Source: Streptomyces shenzhenensis
Lineage (GTDB): Bacteria > Actinomycetota > Actinomycetes > Streptomycetales > Streptomycetaceae
Direction: 5' to 3'
Assembly (NCBI RefSeq): GCF_003688995.1
Contig: NZ_PENI01000004.1
Span: forward strand, 310,001 to 374,000
DNA: 64,000 nt
The notes under the pieces are model-generated. The model saw nothing but the letters and a program-made list of their open reading frames with translations. It did no database searches and was not told the origin of the DNA. The translations under genes and the position numbers were made by a program. Shown piece by piece: positions 37,278-45,085 of this stretch; position 1 is the stretch's first letter; every line of letters starts with the position of its first letter.

Positions 37278-38189
37278 ATGGATGTGGACACCCGGCTGCT
37301 GCGCTCCTTCGTCGCGGTGGCGGACACGGGGAGCCTGACGCGTGCGGCGGAGCGTCTGTTCCTCTCCCAGCCGGCGCTGACCAAGCAGATCAAGCAGTTG
37401 GAGACCCGGCTCGGGGTGCGGCTGTTCACCCGGTCCCGGGCCGGGATGACCCTCACCGAGCCGGGCCGGACCCTGGCGGCGCGTGCGCCGGCGCTGCTGG
37501 CCGACTGGGACCGGTTGCTGCGGGAGACGAAGGGCGCGGCCGACCGGGCGGCCCGTGTGCTGCGGGTCGGCTTCATGGCCAGCGCCGCCAATGAGGCGAC
37601 CCAGCACATCGTCGCGGAGTTCGCCCGCCGGCGGCCGGGCTGGCGGGCCGATATGCGACAGGCCGTCTGGTCGGACCCGACCGCGGGGCTCGCCGACGGC
37701 GACACCGACGTCGCCCTGGTGCGGCTGCCCTTCCCCGGTCAGGACGCCCTGCGGGTGGCGGTGCTGTTCAGCGAGCCGCGCTGGATCGCCCTCCCCGCGG
37801 GACACCCCCTCGGCGCGCGCGACCTGATCCCCTTCCGGGACCTGTGGGACGAGCCGTTCGTGGCGGCACCGCCCGAATCCGGTGCCTGGCGGGACCACTG
37901 GCTGGCCGCCGGCGAACGGGAGGGCCACCCGGTCCGCATCGGCGCCGTGACCGACCGGCCCGACGACTGGCTCAGCGCGATCGCCAACGGCTACGGCATC
38001 GCCCTCGCCCCCGAATCGGCCGCCCGCTACTACGCCCGCCCCGGCGTCGTCTACCGCCCCGTCAGCGGCGTCAGCCCCAGCCGGGTCGGCGTCGCCTGGG
38101 CCCCCGCCGACGACACCGACCCCGTTGTCCAGGACTTTGTCCGTGCCTGCCTGGTCAGCAGACCCCCGCAGGACGGGACCGGTCCCTGA
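37278..38189 (+). CDS. LysR family transcriptional regulator
   Basis: The 303-residue protein has a winged helix-turn-helix at residues 1-62 (LLRSFVAVADTGSLTRAAERLFLSQPALTKQIKQLE) and a periplasmic-binding-like effector domain starting RVLRVGFMAS. The family's LTEPGRTLAARA linker helix is present. GAAAGG precedes the ATG by two bases. The likely target is the divergent DoxX-like gene. The effector is unknown. Confidence 0.92.
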   Translation: MDVDTRLLRSFVAVADTGSLTRAAERLFLSQPALTKQIKQLETRLGVRLFTRSRAGMTLTEPGRTLAARAPALLADWDRLLRETKGAADRAARVLRVGFMASAANEATQHIVAEFARRRPGWRADMRQAVWSDPTAGLADGDTDVALVRLPFPGQDALRVAVLFSEPRWIALPAGHPLGARDLIPFRDLWDEPFVAAPPESGAWRDHWLAAGEREGHPVRIGAVTDRPDDWLSAIANGYGIALAPESAARYYARPGVVYRPVSGVSPSRVGVAWAPADDTDPVVQDFVRACLVSRPPQDGTGP

Positions 38190-38420
38190 CCGCGGGAGCG
38201 GTGGGCGCGGGTGCGGGATTTTCCCTGTGTGTTGACTGTGTGAAACCGGAACCTGCTTGGCTAATTCGGTTCACAGGCGGTCAGTTGAGGTCAGTCAGGC
38301 GTAGTCCCATCACATGTGCTGGATTCCCGCGATGTGGGCCTGTGTTGCCTCGAATGCCGCATCAGTGATCGAATGTATCTTCGGCAACAGTTGACGTCGA
38401 GGCGCACAGGGGTGTCGTAC

Positions 38421-39299
38421 ATGTTCGGCCGCTGGCTGGGAAACCGAACCAACCGGGTGCACCGGAGCCCGCTCGCGGCGGTCCAGACCCCGCCCGACGC
38501 GGGGGTGCTCAGCTGCCGGGTGCTCGACCCGGTCAACGAGCCGGTCGCGCACGCGGAGTTCGCGGTCAGTGATGCCATGGGGCGCACGGTGGTCACCGGC
38601 GGCACAGACCCCTACGGGTCGTTCGTGACGACGGTGCCGGCCGGTGAGTACCGGCTCGCGGTGACCGCGGAGGGCTACGCGCCGTACCGGGCGACCACGC
38701 TGGTCGGCGAGAATTCGCTGGCCTCGCTGGGCGATGTGACCCTCCAGGTCGCCCCGGGTCCTGACCTGCCGGCGACGGGCGACTGGGAGATCGAGCCGAC
38801 GCATTCCTCGATCGGCTTCACCGCACGGCACATCGGGCTGGCCCGGATCCACGGGCGGTTCAACACCTTCGCCGGGGCGGTGCGGATCGCCGATCCCGTG
38901 GAGCAGTCCGCGATGCACGTGGTGATCGACGCGGCGTCCATCGACACCAACGTGCGGATGCGCGACGACCATCTGCGCTCGGCGGACTTCCTGGACATAC
39001 AGCGCTTTCCGACGCTGGAGTTCTACAGCGAGCGGTGCGTGAACCGGGGCGGCAGCCGGTGGGCCGTCACCGGCGCGCTGTCGCTGCACGGGGTGACGCG
39101 TACGGTCACGCTCGACATGGAGTACCTCGGGCTCGGCAACGGGATGGAGGGCGAGATGCGGGCCGCCTGCCGGGCCACGACGGAACTGCACCGGGACGAC
39201 TTCACCGTGAGCTGGCAGACGATGCTGGCGCGGGGGATCGCCGTGGTCGGGCCGAGCATCAAGATCGACCTGGACGTACAGCTCGTGCCCAAGAGCTGA
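38421..39299 (+). CDS. YceI family protein with N-terminal carboxypeptidase-regulatory-like domain
   Basis: The 292-residue protein has two domains. Residues 25-110 look like a transthyretin-type beta sandwich (GVLSCRVLDPVNEPVAHAEFAV, GTDPYGSFVTTVPAGEYRLAV). Residues 115-292 are a YceI lipocalin-like domain (GDWEIEPTHSSIGFTARHIGLARIHGRF, IDTNVRMRDDHLRSADFLD, VTGALSLHGVTRTVTLDMEY). YceI proteins bind isoprenoid chains. No signal peptide is seen, so it is probably cytoplasmic. ATG 38421 follows CAGGGG. Upstream, GTGAAACCG and CGGTTCAC (about 38239-38275) form a near-perfect spaced dyad that may be an operator. Confidence 0.85.
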   Translation: MFGRWLGNRTNRVHRSPLAAVQTPPDAGVLSCRVLDPVNEPVAHAEFAVSDAMGRTVVTGGTDPYGSFVTTVPAGEYRLAVTAEGYAPYRATTLVGENSLASLGDVTLQVAPGPDLPATGDWEIEPTHSSIGFTARHIGLARIHGRFNTFAGAVRIADPVEQSAMHVVIDAASIDTNVRMRDDHLRSADFLDIQRFPTLEFYSERCVNRGGSRWAVTGALSLHGVTRTVTLDMEYLGLGNGMEGEMRAACRATTELHRDDFTVSWQTMLARGIAVVGPSIKIDLDVQLVPKS

Positions 39300-39369
39300 C
39301 GTCCCCGTGCCCAAGAGCTGACATCCGGGCCGGTCCTCAGGCATCGCCGTGCTGCCCGACAATGGCTCC

Positions 39370-39615
39370 GTGAGCGATGTGAGACATGTGCTGGTGCTGC
39401 CCGACCGCGATGCCGCGCAGGAGGTGGCGCGGGCGCTCGGGGAGCGGTTCGGCGTCGCGGAGGAGCCCCAGTTGGTGCGGGACGCGCTGGCGGGTGAGGA
39501 CGACGCCGAGGACGCGCAGTGGCTCGTCGTCCTGCGGGACGAGGAGGAGCGGCTCGACCCGGCGGAACTGGACGCGCTCGCCGGGCAGTGGGAGGGGTGG
39601 CGCGAGGAGCCGTAG
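39370..39615 (+). CDS. Small acidic conserved protein
   Basis: The 81-residue soluble protein starts DVRHVLVLPDRDAAQEVARALGERFGVAEEPQLVRD and ends LAGQWEGWREEP. It is strongly acidic and probably an alpha/beta fold. GTG 39370 lies six bases after GACAAT, a typical leaderless arrangement. It sits between the YceI-like gene and holA. I do not recognise a family. Confidence 0.65.
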   Translation: MSDVRHVLVLPDRDAAQEVARALGERFGVAEEPQLVRDALAGEDDAEDAQWLVVLRDEEERLDPAELDALAGQWEGWREEP

Positions 39616-39696
39616 CGCCGCGGGACCCGGCCTCGCCCGCTCCCCGGGCCTGCTCGCCGCACCCCGTTGTCAGTGGTGCGTGCGATGCTTGTCGCG

Positions 39697-40686
39697 ATGG
39701 CCAGAAAGACTGCTCAAGACGACCCTCTCGCCCCGGTGACGCTCGCCGTGGGCCAGGAGGACCTCCTGCTCGACCGTGCCGTGCGGGAGGTGGTGGCCGC
39801 CGCCAGGGCCGCCGACGCCGACACGGACGTACGTGACCTGACACCGGACCAGCTCCAGCCCGGCACGCTCGCGGAGCTGACCAGTCCGTCGCTCTTCGCG
39901 GAGCGCAAGGTGGTGGTCGTACGCGACGCGCAGGATCTTTCGGCCGACACGATCAAGGACGTGAAGGCGTATCTGGGGGCGCCGGCCGAGGAGATCACGC
40001 TCGTGCTGCTGCACGCGGGCGGGGCCAAGGGCAAGGGGCTGCTCGATGCCGCGCGCAAGGCGGGGGCGCGGGAGGTGGCCTGCCCGAAGATGACCAAACC
40101 GGCGGACCGGCTCGCCTTCGTACGCGGCGAGTTCCGCACCCTCGGCCGGTCGGCGACGCCCGAGGCGTGCCAGACGCTGGTCGACGCGATCGGGAGTGAT
40201 CTGCGGGAGCTGGCGTCCGCGGCGGCGCAGTTGGTCGCGGACGTCGAGGGGACGATCGACGAGGCCGTCGTCGGGCGCTACTACACGGGCCGGGCCGAGG
40301 CGTCGAGTTTCACGGTGGCGGACCGGGCCGTCGAGGGACGTACTGCGGAGGCGCTGGAGGCGCTGCGGTGGTCGCTGGCGACCGGGGTCGCCCCGGTGCT
40401 GATCACCAGTGCGCTGGCGCAGGGCGTGCGGGCGATCGGGAAGCTGTCCTCGGCGCGGGGCGGGCGGCCCGCCGACCTCGCCCGGGAGCTGGGGATGCCG
40501 CCGTGGAAGATCGACCGGGTGCGGCAGCAGATGCGGGGCTGGACGCCCGACGCGGTGGCGGTGGCCCTGCGGGCGGTGGCCGAGGCGGACGCCGGAGTGA
40601 AGGGGGGCGGGGACGATCCCGAGTACGCGCTGGAGAAAGCGGTGGTGACCATCGCCCGAGCCGCACGCTCAAGAGGCCGGGGCTAG
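39697..40686 (+). CDS. holA: DNA polymerase III subunit delta
   Basis: The clamp-loader subunit that opens the beta clamp during replication. The 329-residue protein has the HolA layout: TLAVGQEDLLLDRAVREVV at the start, a middle segment FAERKVVVVRDAQDLS, VALL-type helices and a C-terminal collar domain (ALRWSLATGVAPVLITSALAQGVRAIGKL, PPWKIDRVRQQMRGW, ALEKAVVTIAR). ATG 39697 is seven bases after GATGCT; ATG 39685 (four residues longer) is possible. The order comEC-holA-rpsT is common in bacteria. Here a tRNA and an island separate holA from rpsT. Confidence 0.95.
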   Translation: MARKTAQDDPLAPVTLAVGQEDLLLDRAVREVVAAARAADADTDVRDLTPDQLQPGTLAELTSPSLFAERKVVVVRDAQDLSADTIKDVKAYLGAPAEEITLVLLHAGGAKGKGLLDAARKAGAREVACPKMTKPADRLAFVRGEFRTLGRSATPEACQTLVDAIGSDLRELASAAAQLVADVEGTIDEAVVGRYYTGRAEASSFTVADRAVEGRTAEALEALRWSLATGVAPVLITSALAQGVRAIGKLSSARGGRPADLARELGMPPWKIDRVRQQMRGWTPDAVAVALRAVAEADAGVKGGGDDPEYALEKAVVTIARAARSRGRG

Positions 40687-40745
40687 CCCACCCCCGGGCA
40701 GCCGAAGGCCCCGCCGTCCTGCCCCGGGGAAGGGCGGCGTGGCGG

Positions 40746-40820
40746 GGCCTGCGGATCAAGATGGTTGAGCTCGCACCCGCGTGGCGAACGCAGCTTCGGT
40801 TCGATCCCGGGTGCGCCCCA
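40746..40820 (+). other. tRNA-like remnant next to tRNA-Thr
   Basis: Just before tRNA-Thr is a stretch whose 3' half looks like a tRNA T arm and acceptor end (TTCGG-TTCGATC-CCGGG then TGCGCCC). A 5' part, GGGCC...GATCAAGATGGTTGAGC, resembles an acceptor/D arm. The anticodon arm cannot be folded properly and the acceptor pairs only partly. It may be a decayed tRNA or a chance resemblance. Confidence 0.3.
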
Positions 40821-40823
40821 CAC

Positions 40824-40897
40824 GCCTCCGTAGCTCAGATGGTCAGAGCGCCGCTCTCGTAAAGCGGAAGTCGCGCGTTCGAGTCGCGCCGGGGGCT
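40824..40897 (+). tRNA. tRNA-Thr (anticodon CGT)
   Basis: A 74-base cloverleaf: acceptor GCCTCCG with CGGGGGC, D arm GCTC/GAGC, anticodon stem CCGCT/AGCGG with loop CTCGTAA (anticodon CGT), T stem GCGCG/CGCGC with loop TTCGAGT, discriminator T. CCA is not encoded. It marks the left edge of a 6-kb region of foreign-looking genes. Confidence 0.96.
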
Positions 40898-40983
40898 CTC
40901 TGCTAGCAAGTCCTGGTATCGAAGACGGGACACGGCCGTGAAGCTGGGCGGGGGCGGTCCGTGGTGGCACCGCCCCTGAGAGC

Positions 40984-41196
40984 CTAGGCGCGCCGGACGT
41001 GACTGAGGACGGTCATTCCAGCGGCGAAGACCGCGAGGAACGTCGTACCGCTCCCGGTTACAGTCTCAAGCGGCCCGCCGTTCAGGCTCATCACGATGAC
41101 CGCTGCGACCAGGCAGGCCACAGTGGCAATCAAGACGACGATTGCCACGTCGCGCACAGGATGGTCACAGGGCTGGTGCGTCGAAGTGCTCGACAC
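40984..41196 (-). CDS. Small two-helix membrane protein
   Basis: About 70 residues: a polar start (STSTHQPCDHPVRD), helix VAIVVLIATVACLVAAVIVMSL, short loop and helix TTFLAVFAAGMTVLSHV. GTG 41196 has GGAGGAAGA directly upstream; longer in-frame starts (41229, 41244) lack one. Small membrane proteins of this kind are common in actinobacterial integrative elements. Function unknown. Confidence 0.6.
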   Translation of the reverse strand: MSSTSTHQPCDHPVRDVAIVVLIATVACLVAAVIVMSLNGGPLETVTGSGTTFLAVFAAGMTVLSHVRRA

Positions 41197-41401
41197 TCTT
41201 CCTCCATTGGTTTCGCTGCCAACCGGCATCCGGGCGCAACTCACCTAGGTGAGTCGTTAGACACCAGTCGCGCGCAGTAGGGCTAAGGAGCCCTCAACCA
41301 GCCGGTTGCCGGTCGGAGTGCGCGAATGCAGGTCACTAATGGATCTCCTTGAAGAGGGAGCAGGGCGCAGCTGTCCTACGCGACGCTCAACCCCCTTGCA
41401 A

Positions 41402-41477
41402 CGGGACGTAGTTCAGAGGTCAGAGCACCCGCTTTGGGAGCGGAGAGTCGTGCGCTCGAATCGCGCCGTCCCGACCA
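41402..41477 (+). tRNA. tRNA-Pro (anticodon TGG) with encoded CCA, island-borne
   Basis: Acceptor CGGGACG pairs perfectly with CGTCCCG, followed by A and an encoded CCA. The D arm is GTTC/GAGC, the anticodon loop TTTGGGA (anticodon TGG) and the T stem GTGCG/CGCGC. Oddities: the first T-loop base is C instead of T (CTCGAAT) and the outer anticodon-stem pair is C-A. The other tRNAs here do not encode CCA. It resembles phage or plasmid tRNAs; whether it is functional is uncertain. Confidence 0.8.
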
Positions 41478-41561
41478 CAGACCCGCCCGGGAGGAGAGTT
41501 CCTCGGGATGGGGCTGCCCGACGTTCTACGGCAGTTTCGGAGCGGCCCTGAAGGTCAGCGT

Positions 41562-41783
41562 TCAGTACGTCTGCCTGAATCCGTGGTCGATCCTCACGTC
41601 CTCGTGCTGGTTCTCCAGCTTCCAGCCGGCCGCTTCAATCCGCGTGATGGCCATTGCAGGGCCCCCGTCCGGCTTGCCCGGGATGGCATGGATGGTGCGC
41701 ACGTAGGCTGTATCCCCGCGCTTGTGCGCCTTCTCTGCCGCCTTGTCGACGGCCGACGTAGAGCGCCTCGTAAAGAGCCCCAT
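41562..41783 (-). CDS. Small hypothetical protein
   Basis: The 73-residue soluble, basic protein starts MGLFTRRSTSAVDKAAEKAH and contains the segment ITRIEAAGWKLENQHEDV and the end HGFRQTY. The RIEAAGW-L pattern occurs in small proteins of actinobacterial mobile elements, which otherwise have no known role. No clear ribosome binding site precedes the ATG. The larger upstream frame is not coding-like. Confidence 0.5.
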   Translation of the reverse strand: MGLFTRRSTSAVDKAAEKAHKRGDTAYVRTIHAIPGKPDGGPAMAITRIEAAGWKLENQHEDVRIDHGFRQTY

Positions 41784-42120
41784 AGACGAACAGAGCAGCG
41801 GGAGGTGGACGAATGGCGTGGGCCAACAGCACGCGCAGAAGCCGCCTACCGAAGGACTAGCCACGCATACGACGCCGCGTCCTGCGGCGTGACGGCCACG
41901 TCTGTCAGGCCCGGTTCTCTGACGGCCGGCTCTCTGGCAGAGAGGCCACAGACGTGGACCATATACGGCCCGGGGGCGACCACAGCATGGGGAATCTACG
42001 GGTACTGTGCGGGTGGTGCCACGCCAGGAGCAGCGCCAGTGAGGGCGGCCGAGCAGCAGCATTCACGCGCGTGCGTACAGAGCGGCCCAAGCAGACACAT
42101 CCAGCACTGGAAGACTAGCC
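41784..42120. other. Island gap without recognisable gene
   Basis: These 337 bases show no gene with start signal and coding pattern on either strand. GGAAG lies before the ATG at 42121. The gap could hold promoters for the two flanking genes or decayed sequence. Confidence 0.5.
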
Positions 42121-42372
42121 ATGAGCGGTGCCCATGTGGTGCTGGAGGAGGCAGACGACGCGGGCGAAGACGGCGTGATCGTCACGCGCGTCTCGGTCAA
42201 CGGCGTTGACGTTGGGAAGTTTGCGAAGCCTCCGAAGATCAATGTTGGTCGTGATCGCTCGTCCATGACGGTGACGATCACGCTCGTCCCCAGCCGCCTG
42301 GAGATCCGCGGCGAGCTTGCTGACGGAGCCCGTCGGCAGCCTCGCGTCGGCTTCGCTGCGAAGATCGACTAG
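42121..42372 (+). CDS. Small hypothetical island protein
   Basis: The 83-residue protein has VIVTRVSVNGVDVGKF, a middle INVGRDRSSMTVTITLVPSRLEI that looks like two beta strands, and a basic C terminus. The pattern resembles small phage- or element-encoded beta proteins. GGAAG is about nine bases before the ATG. The C-terminal 20 residues (GARRQPRVGFAAKID) look unrelated to the beta part and might follow a frameshift. Function unknown. Confidence 0.5.
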   Translation: MSGAHVVLEEADDAGEDGVIVTRVSVNGVDVGKFAKPPKINVGRDRSSMTVTITLVPSRLEIRGELADGARRQPRVGFAAKID

Positions 42373-42602
42373 CCCCAGACCCAGGGGGGTGATCCCCTCC
42401 GGGAAGATCGCCAGACCGTCGAGGTGCTCGGTCTCGCGCTCTGTGCGGGTCTGGGGGGTCTGGAGGAGTGATTTTGGGTCCACCGCGCGGTAGGCCCGGA
42501 GTCGGTCGCATGCAGCCTCCCGGGGGCTGCTGAGCATCACGCCCGCCTTGAAAGCGTGACTCGCCAGCATGGTCAGAGAGTGCATAATTGCAGGTGGAAG
42601 GA
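42373..42602. other. Gap with open minus-strand frame
   Basis: No convincing gene. A minus-strand frame is open from about 42585 down to 42115 with high G/C at third positions (it reads LDGLAIFPEGITPLGLGLVDL). It lacks a start signal and overlaps the plus-strand gene at 42121. It could be a fragment of a lost gene or a mirror frame. Confidence 0.35.
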
Positions 42603-42631
42603 TTGAAAGTGTGACACGCCCCCAGTATGCT
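42603..42631 (+). promoter_or_regulatory. Strong sigma-70-type promoter for a leaderless HIT mRNA
   Basis: TTGAAA (42603-42608) and TATGCT (42626-42631) are separated by exactly 17 bases, and ATG 42638 follows six bases after the -10 box. No Shine-Dalgarno sequence is present. This is the best promoter match in the window and should give a transcript beginning at the start codon. Confidence 0.75.
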
Positions 42632-42637
42632 GAGTCT

Positions 42638-42991
42638 ATGGAACTCGCCCCCATGCCCGTATATGACTGCCCGTTCTGCACGATCGTGCGTGGGGAGACG
42701 GAAGCGGAGATCGTGCACGAGTGGTCCGACGCGGTTGCGTTCGTGCCACTCAACCCGGTGACGCCGGGGCACGTGCTGGTGGTCCCGCGCGTACACGTGG
42801 CGGACGTCGGCCATGATCCAGAAGTGAGCGCCATGACCATGCGACGCGCGGCCGAATTGGCCGCTGAAACGCACTGCAACGTCATCACGTCACGCGGCGC
42901 GGTGGCTACACAGACCATCTTTCACCTGCACTACCACGTGGTACCGCGCCGTGAGGGCGACGCTCTGTCGCTCCCCTGGGATGTTCGATGA
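42638..42991 (+). CDS. HIT family nucleotide hydrolase/transferase
   Basis: The 117-residue protein has the HIT fold: YDCPFCTIVRGE at the start (a Cys pair that often binds zinc with a His), AFVPLNPVTPGHVLVVPRVHV in the middle and the histidine triad FHLHYHVVPR near residue 100. Members hydrolyse dinucleotides or AMP conjugates. Its stop overlaps the start of the primase-like gene by four bases, an uncommon pairing. The start is set by the leaderless promoter. Confidence 0.9.
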   Translation: MELAPMPVYDCPFCTIVRGETEAEIVHEWSDAVAFVPLNPVTPGHVLVVPRVHVADVGHDPEVSAMTMRRAAELAAETHCNVITSRGAVATQTIFHLHYHVVPRREGDALSLPWDVR

Positions 42992-43587
42992 CCACGAGGA
43001 TGTGTGCGATGTGCCCCAACGAGCTTCCGCTCATGGTGCGTTCGCACGCCCGCACTTGCTCCCCTCGGTGTCGGAAGGCACTCTCCCGCGCCAATGCGCG
43101 GAAGATGCTCCCCGACGAGCTGAAGACCCGCGACAGGTGGGTTCGACGCTCCGCGGACAAAGCCCCATTGACCGTCGCCGGCATGGCGGCGTCATCGACG
43201 GACCCGCGGACCTGGAGCACGCACAAGGATGCCACCGCTTCGACGGCCGGCGTCGGTCTGGGTTTCGTCCTCTCCGAGGAGGACGACATCGTGTGCCTCG
43301 ACCTCGACCACTGTCTCAACCCGCTCACGGGCCGCGTGGCTCCGTGGGCCGCAGTCATCCTCCGCGACGCAGGCACCACCTACGTAGAGGTGTCCCCGTC
43401 CGGCGATGGCTTGCACATCTGGGGCCGCGCTGACGTCCGACAGGGACGCCGCATCCGACGCCCCGACGGTACGGCAGTAGAGATCTACGGGACCGGCCGC
43501 TACATCGCAATGACGGGACGCCGACGCGGCTCCTGCCCGTCCATCCTCGCGGATCTCTCCGTGGTGGTTTCCACGCTGACGGCGTAA
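42988..43587 (+). CDS. Zinc-finger primase-polymerase-like protein (truncated replication protein)
   Basis: The 199-residue protein has an N-terminal zinc finger (CAMC ... CSPRC). A domain of the phage/plasmid primase-polymerase type follows: TRDRWVRRSADKAPL, VGLGFVLSEEDDIVCLDLDHCL with the acidic metal-binding residues, TYVEVSPSGDGLHIWG and EIYGTGRYIAMTG. Full-length relatives continue into a helicase; here the protein ends after the polymerase-like core. It is translationally coupled to the HIT gene. It may be a leftover of the element's replication module or a free-standing primase. Confidence 0.75.
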   Translation: MTTRMCAMCPNELPLMVRSHARTCSPRCRKALSRANARKMLPDELKTRDRWVRRSADKAPLTVAGMAASSTDPRTWSTHKDATASTAGVGLGFVLSEEDDIVCLDLDHCLNPLTGRVAPWAAVILRDAGTTYVEVSPSGDGLHIWGRADVRQGRRIRRPDGTAVEIYGTGRYIAMTGRRRGSCPSILADLSVVVSTLTA

Positions 43588-43641
43588 CCGACATCGTGTG
43601 GTACGACTTACCTCTCATGCAGTCATGAGGGGTGGGGTGCT

Positions 43642-44127
43642 GTGCAGGTGGCAGCCGAAAGTGTTCCGTGGACGAGCATCGTCCTGGCATCGGTTGGGGT
43701 ATCCAGTCTCATGGCGACGTTTGTCGCATTGGCGTGGCAGTTCGCCATCTGGCGATGGTCCGGGCCGAGAATCTCACCGTCCGTCACACCGATGACGGTG
43801 GTTGACATGGCGGGCACGTCGGAACCGACACGAGTCCTCACCGTCACCGCGTACAACAAGGGGCGCGGCGACTGCGAAGTGACCCAGTGGTACTTGGATG
43901 ACGGCTCAGACAAGTCGATGGTCATCATCAACCACATGCCTGGCTCTGCGAAGCTCCCGGAGAAGCTGGAGGGCTTGCACTCGCTGTCGTGGAGCGTCAT
44001 GGACGGACCTGTCCTCGACTTCCTCAAGACACGGAACACTTCGCGAGTGCGGCCGGTAGTCATCATCGGCTCGGGTAAGCGATTCCGTGGCAAGTGGGTC
44101 AGAACAGACAAGCTAACCGAGAGCTAG
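43642..44127 (+). CDS. Membrane-anchored hypothetical protein
   Basis: The 161-residue protein has one N-terminal helix (SIVLASVGVSSLMATFVALAWQFAIW) with the rest inside: RVLTVTAYNKGRGDCEVTQWYLDDG, PEKLEGLHSLSWSVMDGPVLDFL and VRPVVIIGSGKRFRGKW. This looks like a beta-rich domain seen in element-encoded actinobacterial proteins. The start is GTG with GGGGTGGGG upstream. The following 207 bases to 44334 show no gene. Function unknown. Confidence 0.65.
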   Translation: MQVAAESVPWTSIVLASVGVSSLMATFVALAWQFAIWRWSGPRISPSVTPMTVVDMAGTSEPTRVLTVTAYNKGRGDCEVTQWYLDDGSDKSMVIINHMPGSAKLPEKLEGLHSLSWSVMDGPVLDFLKTRNTSRVRPVVIIGSGKRFRGKWVRTDKLTES

Positions 44128-44334
44128 AGGCTCCCGCACCATGCTGCGCGCCTCGCCCTCGTCGACGAGCAGCTAGAGGCGTGTCCCTTCTGCCGCCCCG
44201 ATACGGAGCTTGGGATGGAAGCTGATTAGTTCCAGCCACATCAACCCGTGTAGTTCTATGCGCCCTTGACGCGCTCGTCCGTCGGCGTGATGGTCGTAGA
44301 ACATTGCGCAACCCACGTGACAACGGAGGTCATC

Positions 44335-44577
44335 ATGCCGCTACGGTTCTTCGGGAAGGACCCCGAGACGAACGGCGACCACTGCCCGACGGTGTGGCTC
44401 GACGAGGAGAAGCAGGAGTTCGTGTTCCAGGGGTGGAAGGCGGACGACGCACTCCAGGCAGAATGCCTGTCTACGGGGCCCATCCCCGACACGGAGGCGG
44501 TCGTCAGGCTGCCTGTCCGCATGGCGCAGCAGATCAGGGAGGCGCTCGATGCCGCAGAACGTGCCGCCGTTCGCTGA
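44335..44577 (+). CDS. Small protein of the DUF6879/XRE cluster
   Basis: The 80-residue acidic protein starts PLRFFGKDPETNGDHCPTVWLDEEKQEFVFQGW, then ends with a helix RMAQQIREALDAAERAAV. GGAGGT six bases before the ATG is one of the clearest ribosome binding sites in the island. The next gene starts 29 bases before its stop in another frame, so the two are coupled. Such triplets (this gene, DUF6879, XRE) occur repeatedly in Streptomyces genomes near developmental regulators and mobile elements. Function unknown. Confidence 0.75.
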   Translation: MPLRFFGKDPETNGDHCPTVWLDEEKQEFVFQGWKADDALQAECLSTGPIPDTEAVVRLPVRMAQQIREALDAAERAAVR

Positions 44578-45073
44578 GCTGCTCGCCGGATGCCGCTCGT
44601 CCGCAGTCCACCTGGAGATGCGGGATGTCTACGGGGTGGCTGAGGAAGACGCGGACTTTGCAGCATGGTGCGACGGACGGGAGTACAACCACGACGACCG
44701 GGCGTCGTGGTGGAACGGCTTCCACGATGCCGTGGCCGATGCTGTGGGCCGCGGAGTCGTCATGCGCCGTGCGCGCGTCGTCTCTGAGCCGGTAAGCGAG
44801 TACATCCGTTACGAGCACTCGTGCACTCCGCAGAACATCGCGGCCGGCGAAGACGTCCGGTGGCTCCCGCGGCGCCTGGTGTCGGACCTGCTGCTTCCGG
44901 GCAACGATCTGTGGATCTTCGACGACCGACTGATCCGCTTCAGCCTGTTCGCAGGTGACGGCCGGTTCGTCGAGGACGTGATGGAGGACGATCCCGACGT
45001 CGTGAAGCGTCATTCCGATGCCTTCGAGGCGGTGTGGTCCCGCGCGATCCCTCACAAGGACTACCGGATCTGA
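44549..45073 (+). CDS. DUF6879 family protein
   Basis: The 174-residue soluble protein starts with a helix (FAELLAGCRSSAVHLEMRDVYG). It contains EYNHDDRASWWNGFHDAVADAV, GVVMRRARVVSEPVSEYIRYEH, AGEDVRWLPRRLVSDLLLPGNDLWIFDD and FRA-type ending residues, the usual DUF6879 layout. The middle Arg-rich strand followed by an acidic stretch resembles endonuclease-like folds, but catalysis is unproven. It partners the XRE regulator encoded 12 bases downstream. Confidence 0.8.
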   Translation: MPQNVPPFAELLAGCRSSAVHLEMRDVYGVAEEDADFAAWCDGREYNHDDRASWWNGFHDAVADAVGRGVVMRRARVVSEPVSEYIRYEHSCTPQNIAAGEDVRWLPRRLVSDLLLPGNDLWIFDDRLIRFSLFAGDGRFVEDVMEDDPDVVKRHSDAFEAVWSRAIPHKDYRI

Positions 45074-45085
45074 GCGCGCCTCCTG

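Noticed and set aside
42278..42874. Minus-strand frame opposite the HIT gene
   Set aside because: HIT has the full histidine triad and a clear promoter on the plus strand.
42988..43587. Complete replication initiator or primase-helicase
   Set aside because: Only the zinc finger and polymerase-like core are present; no helicase motifs follow before the stop.
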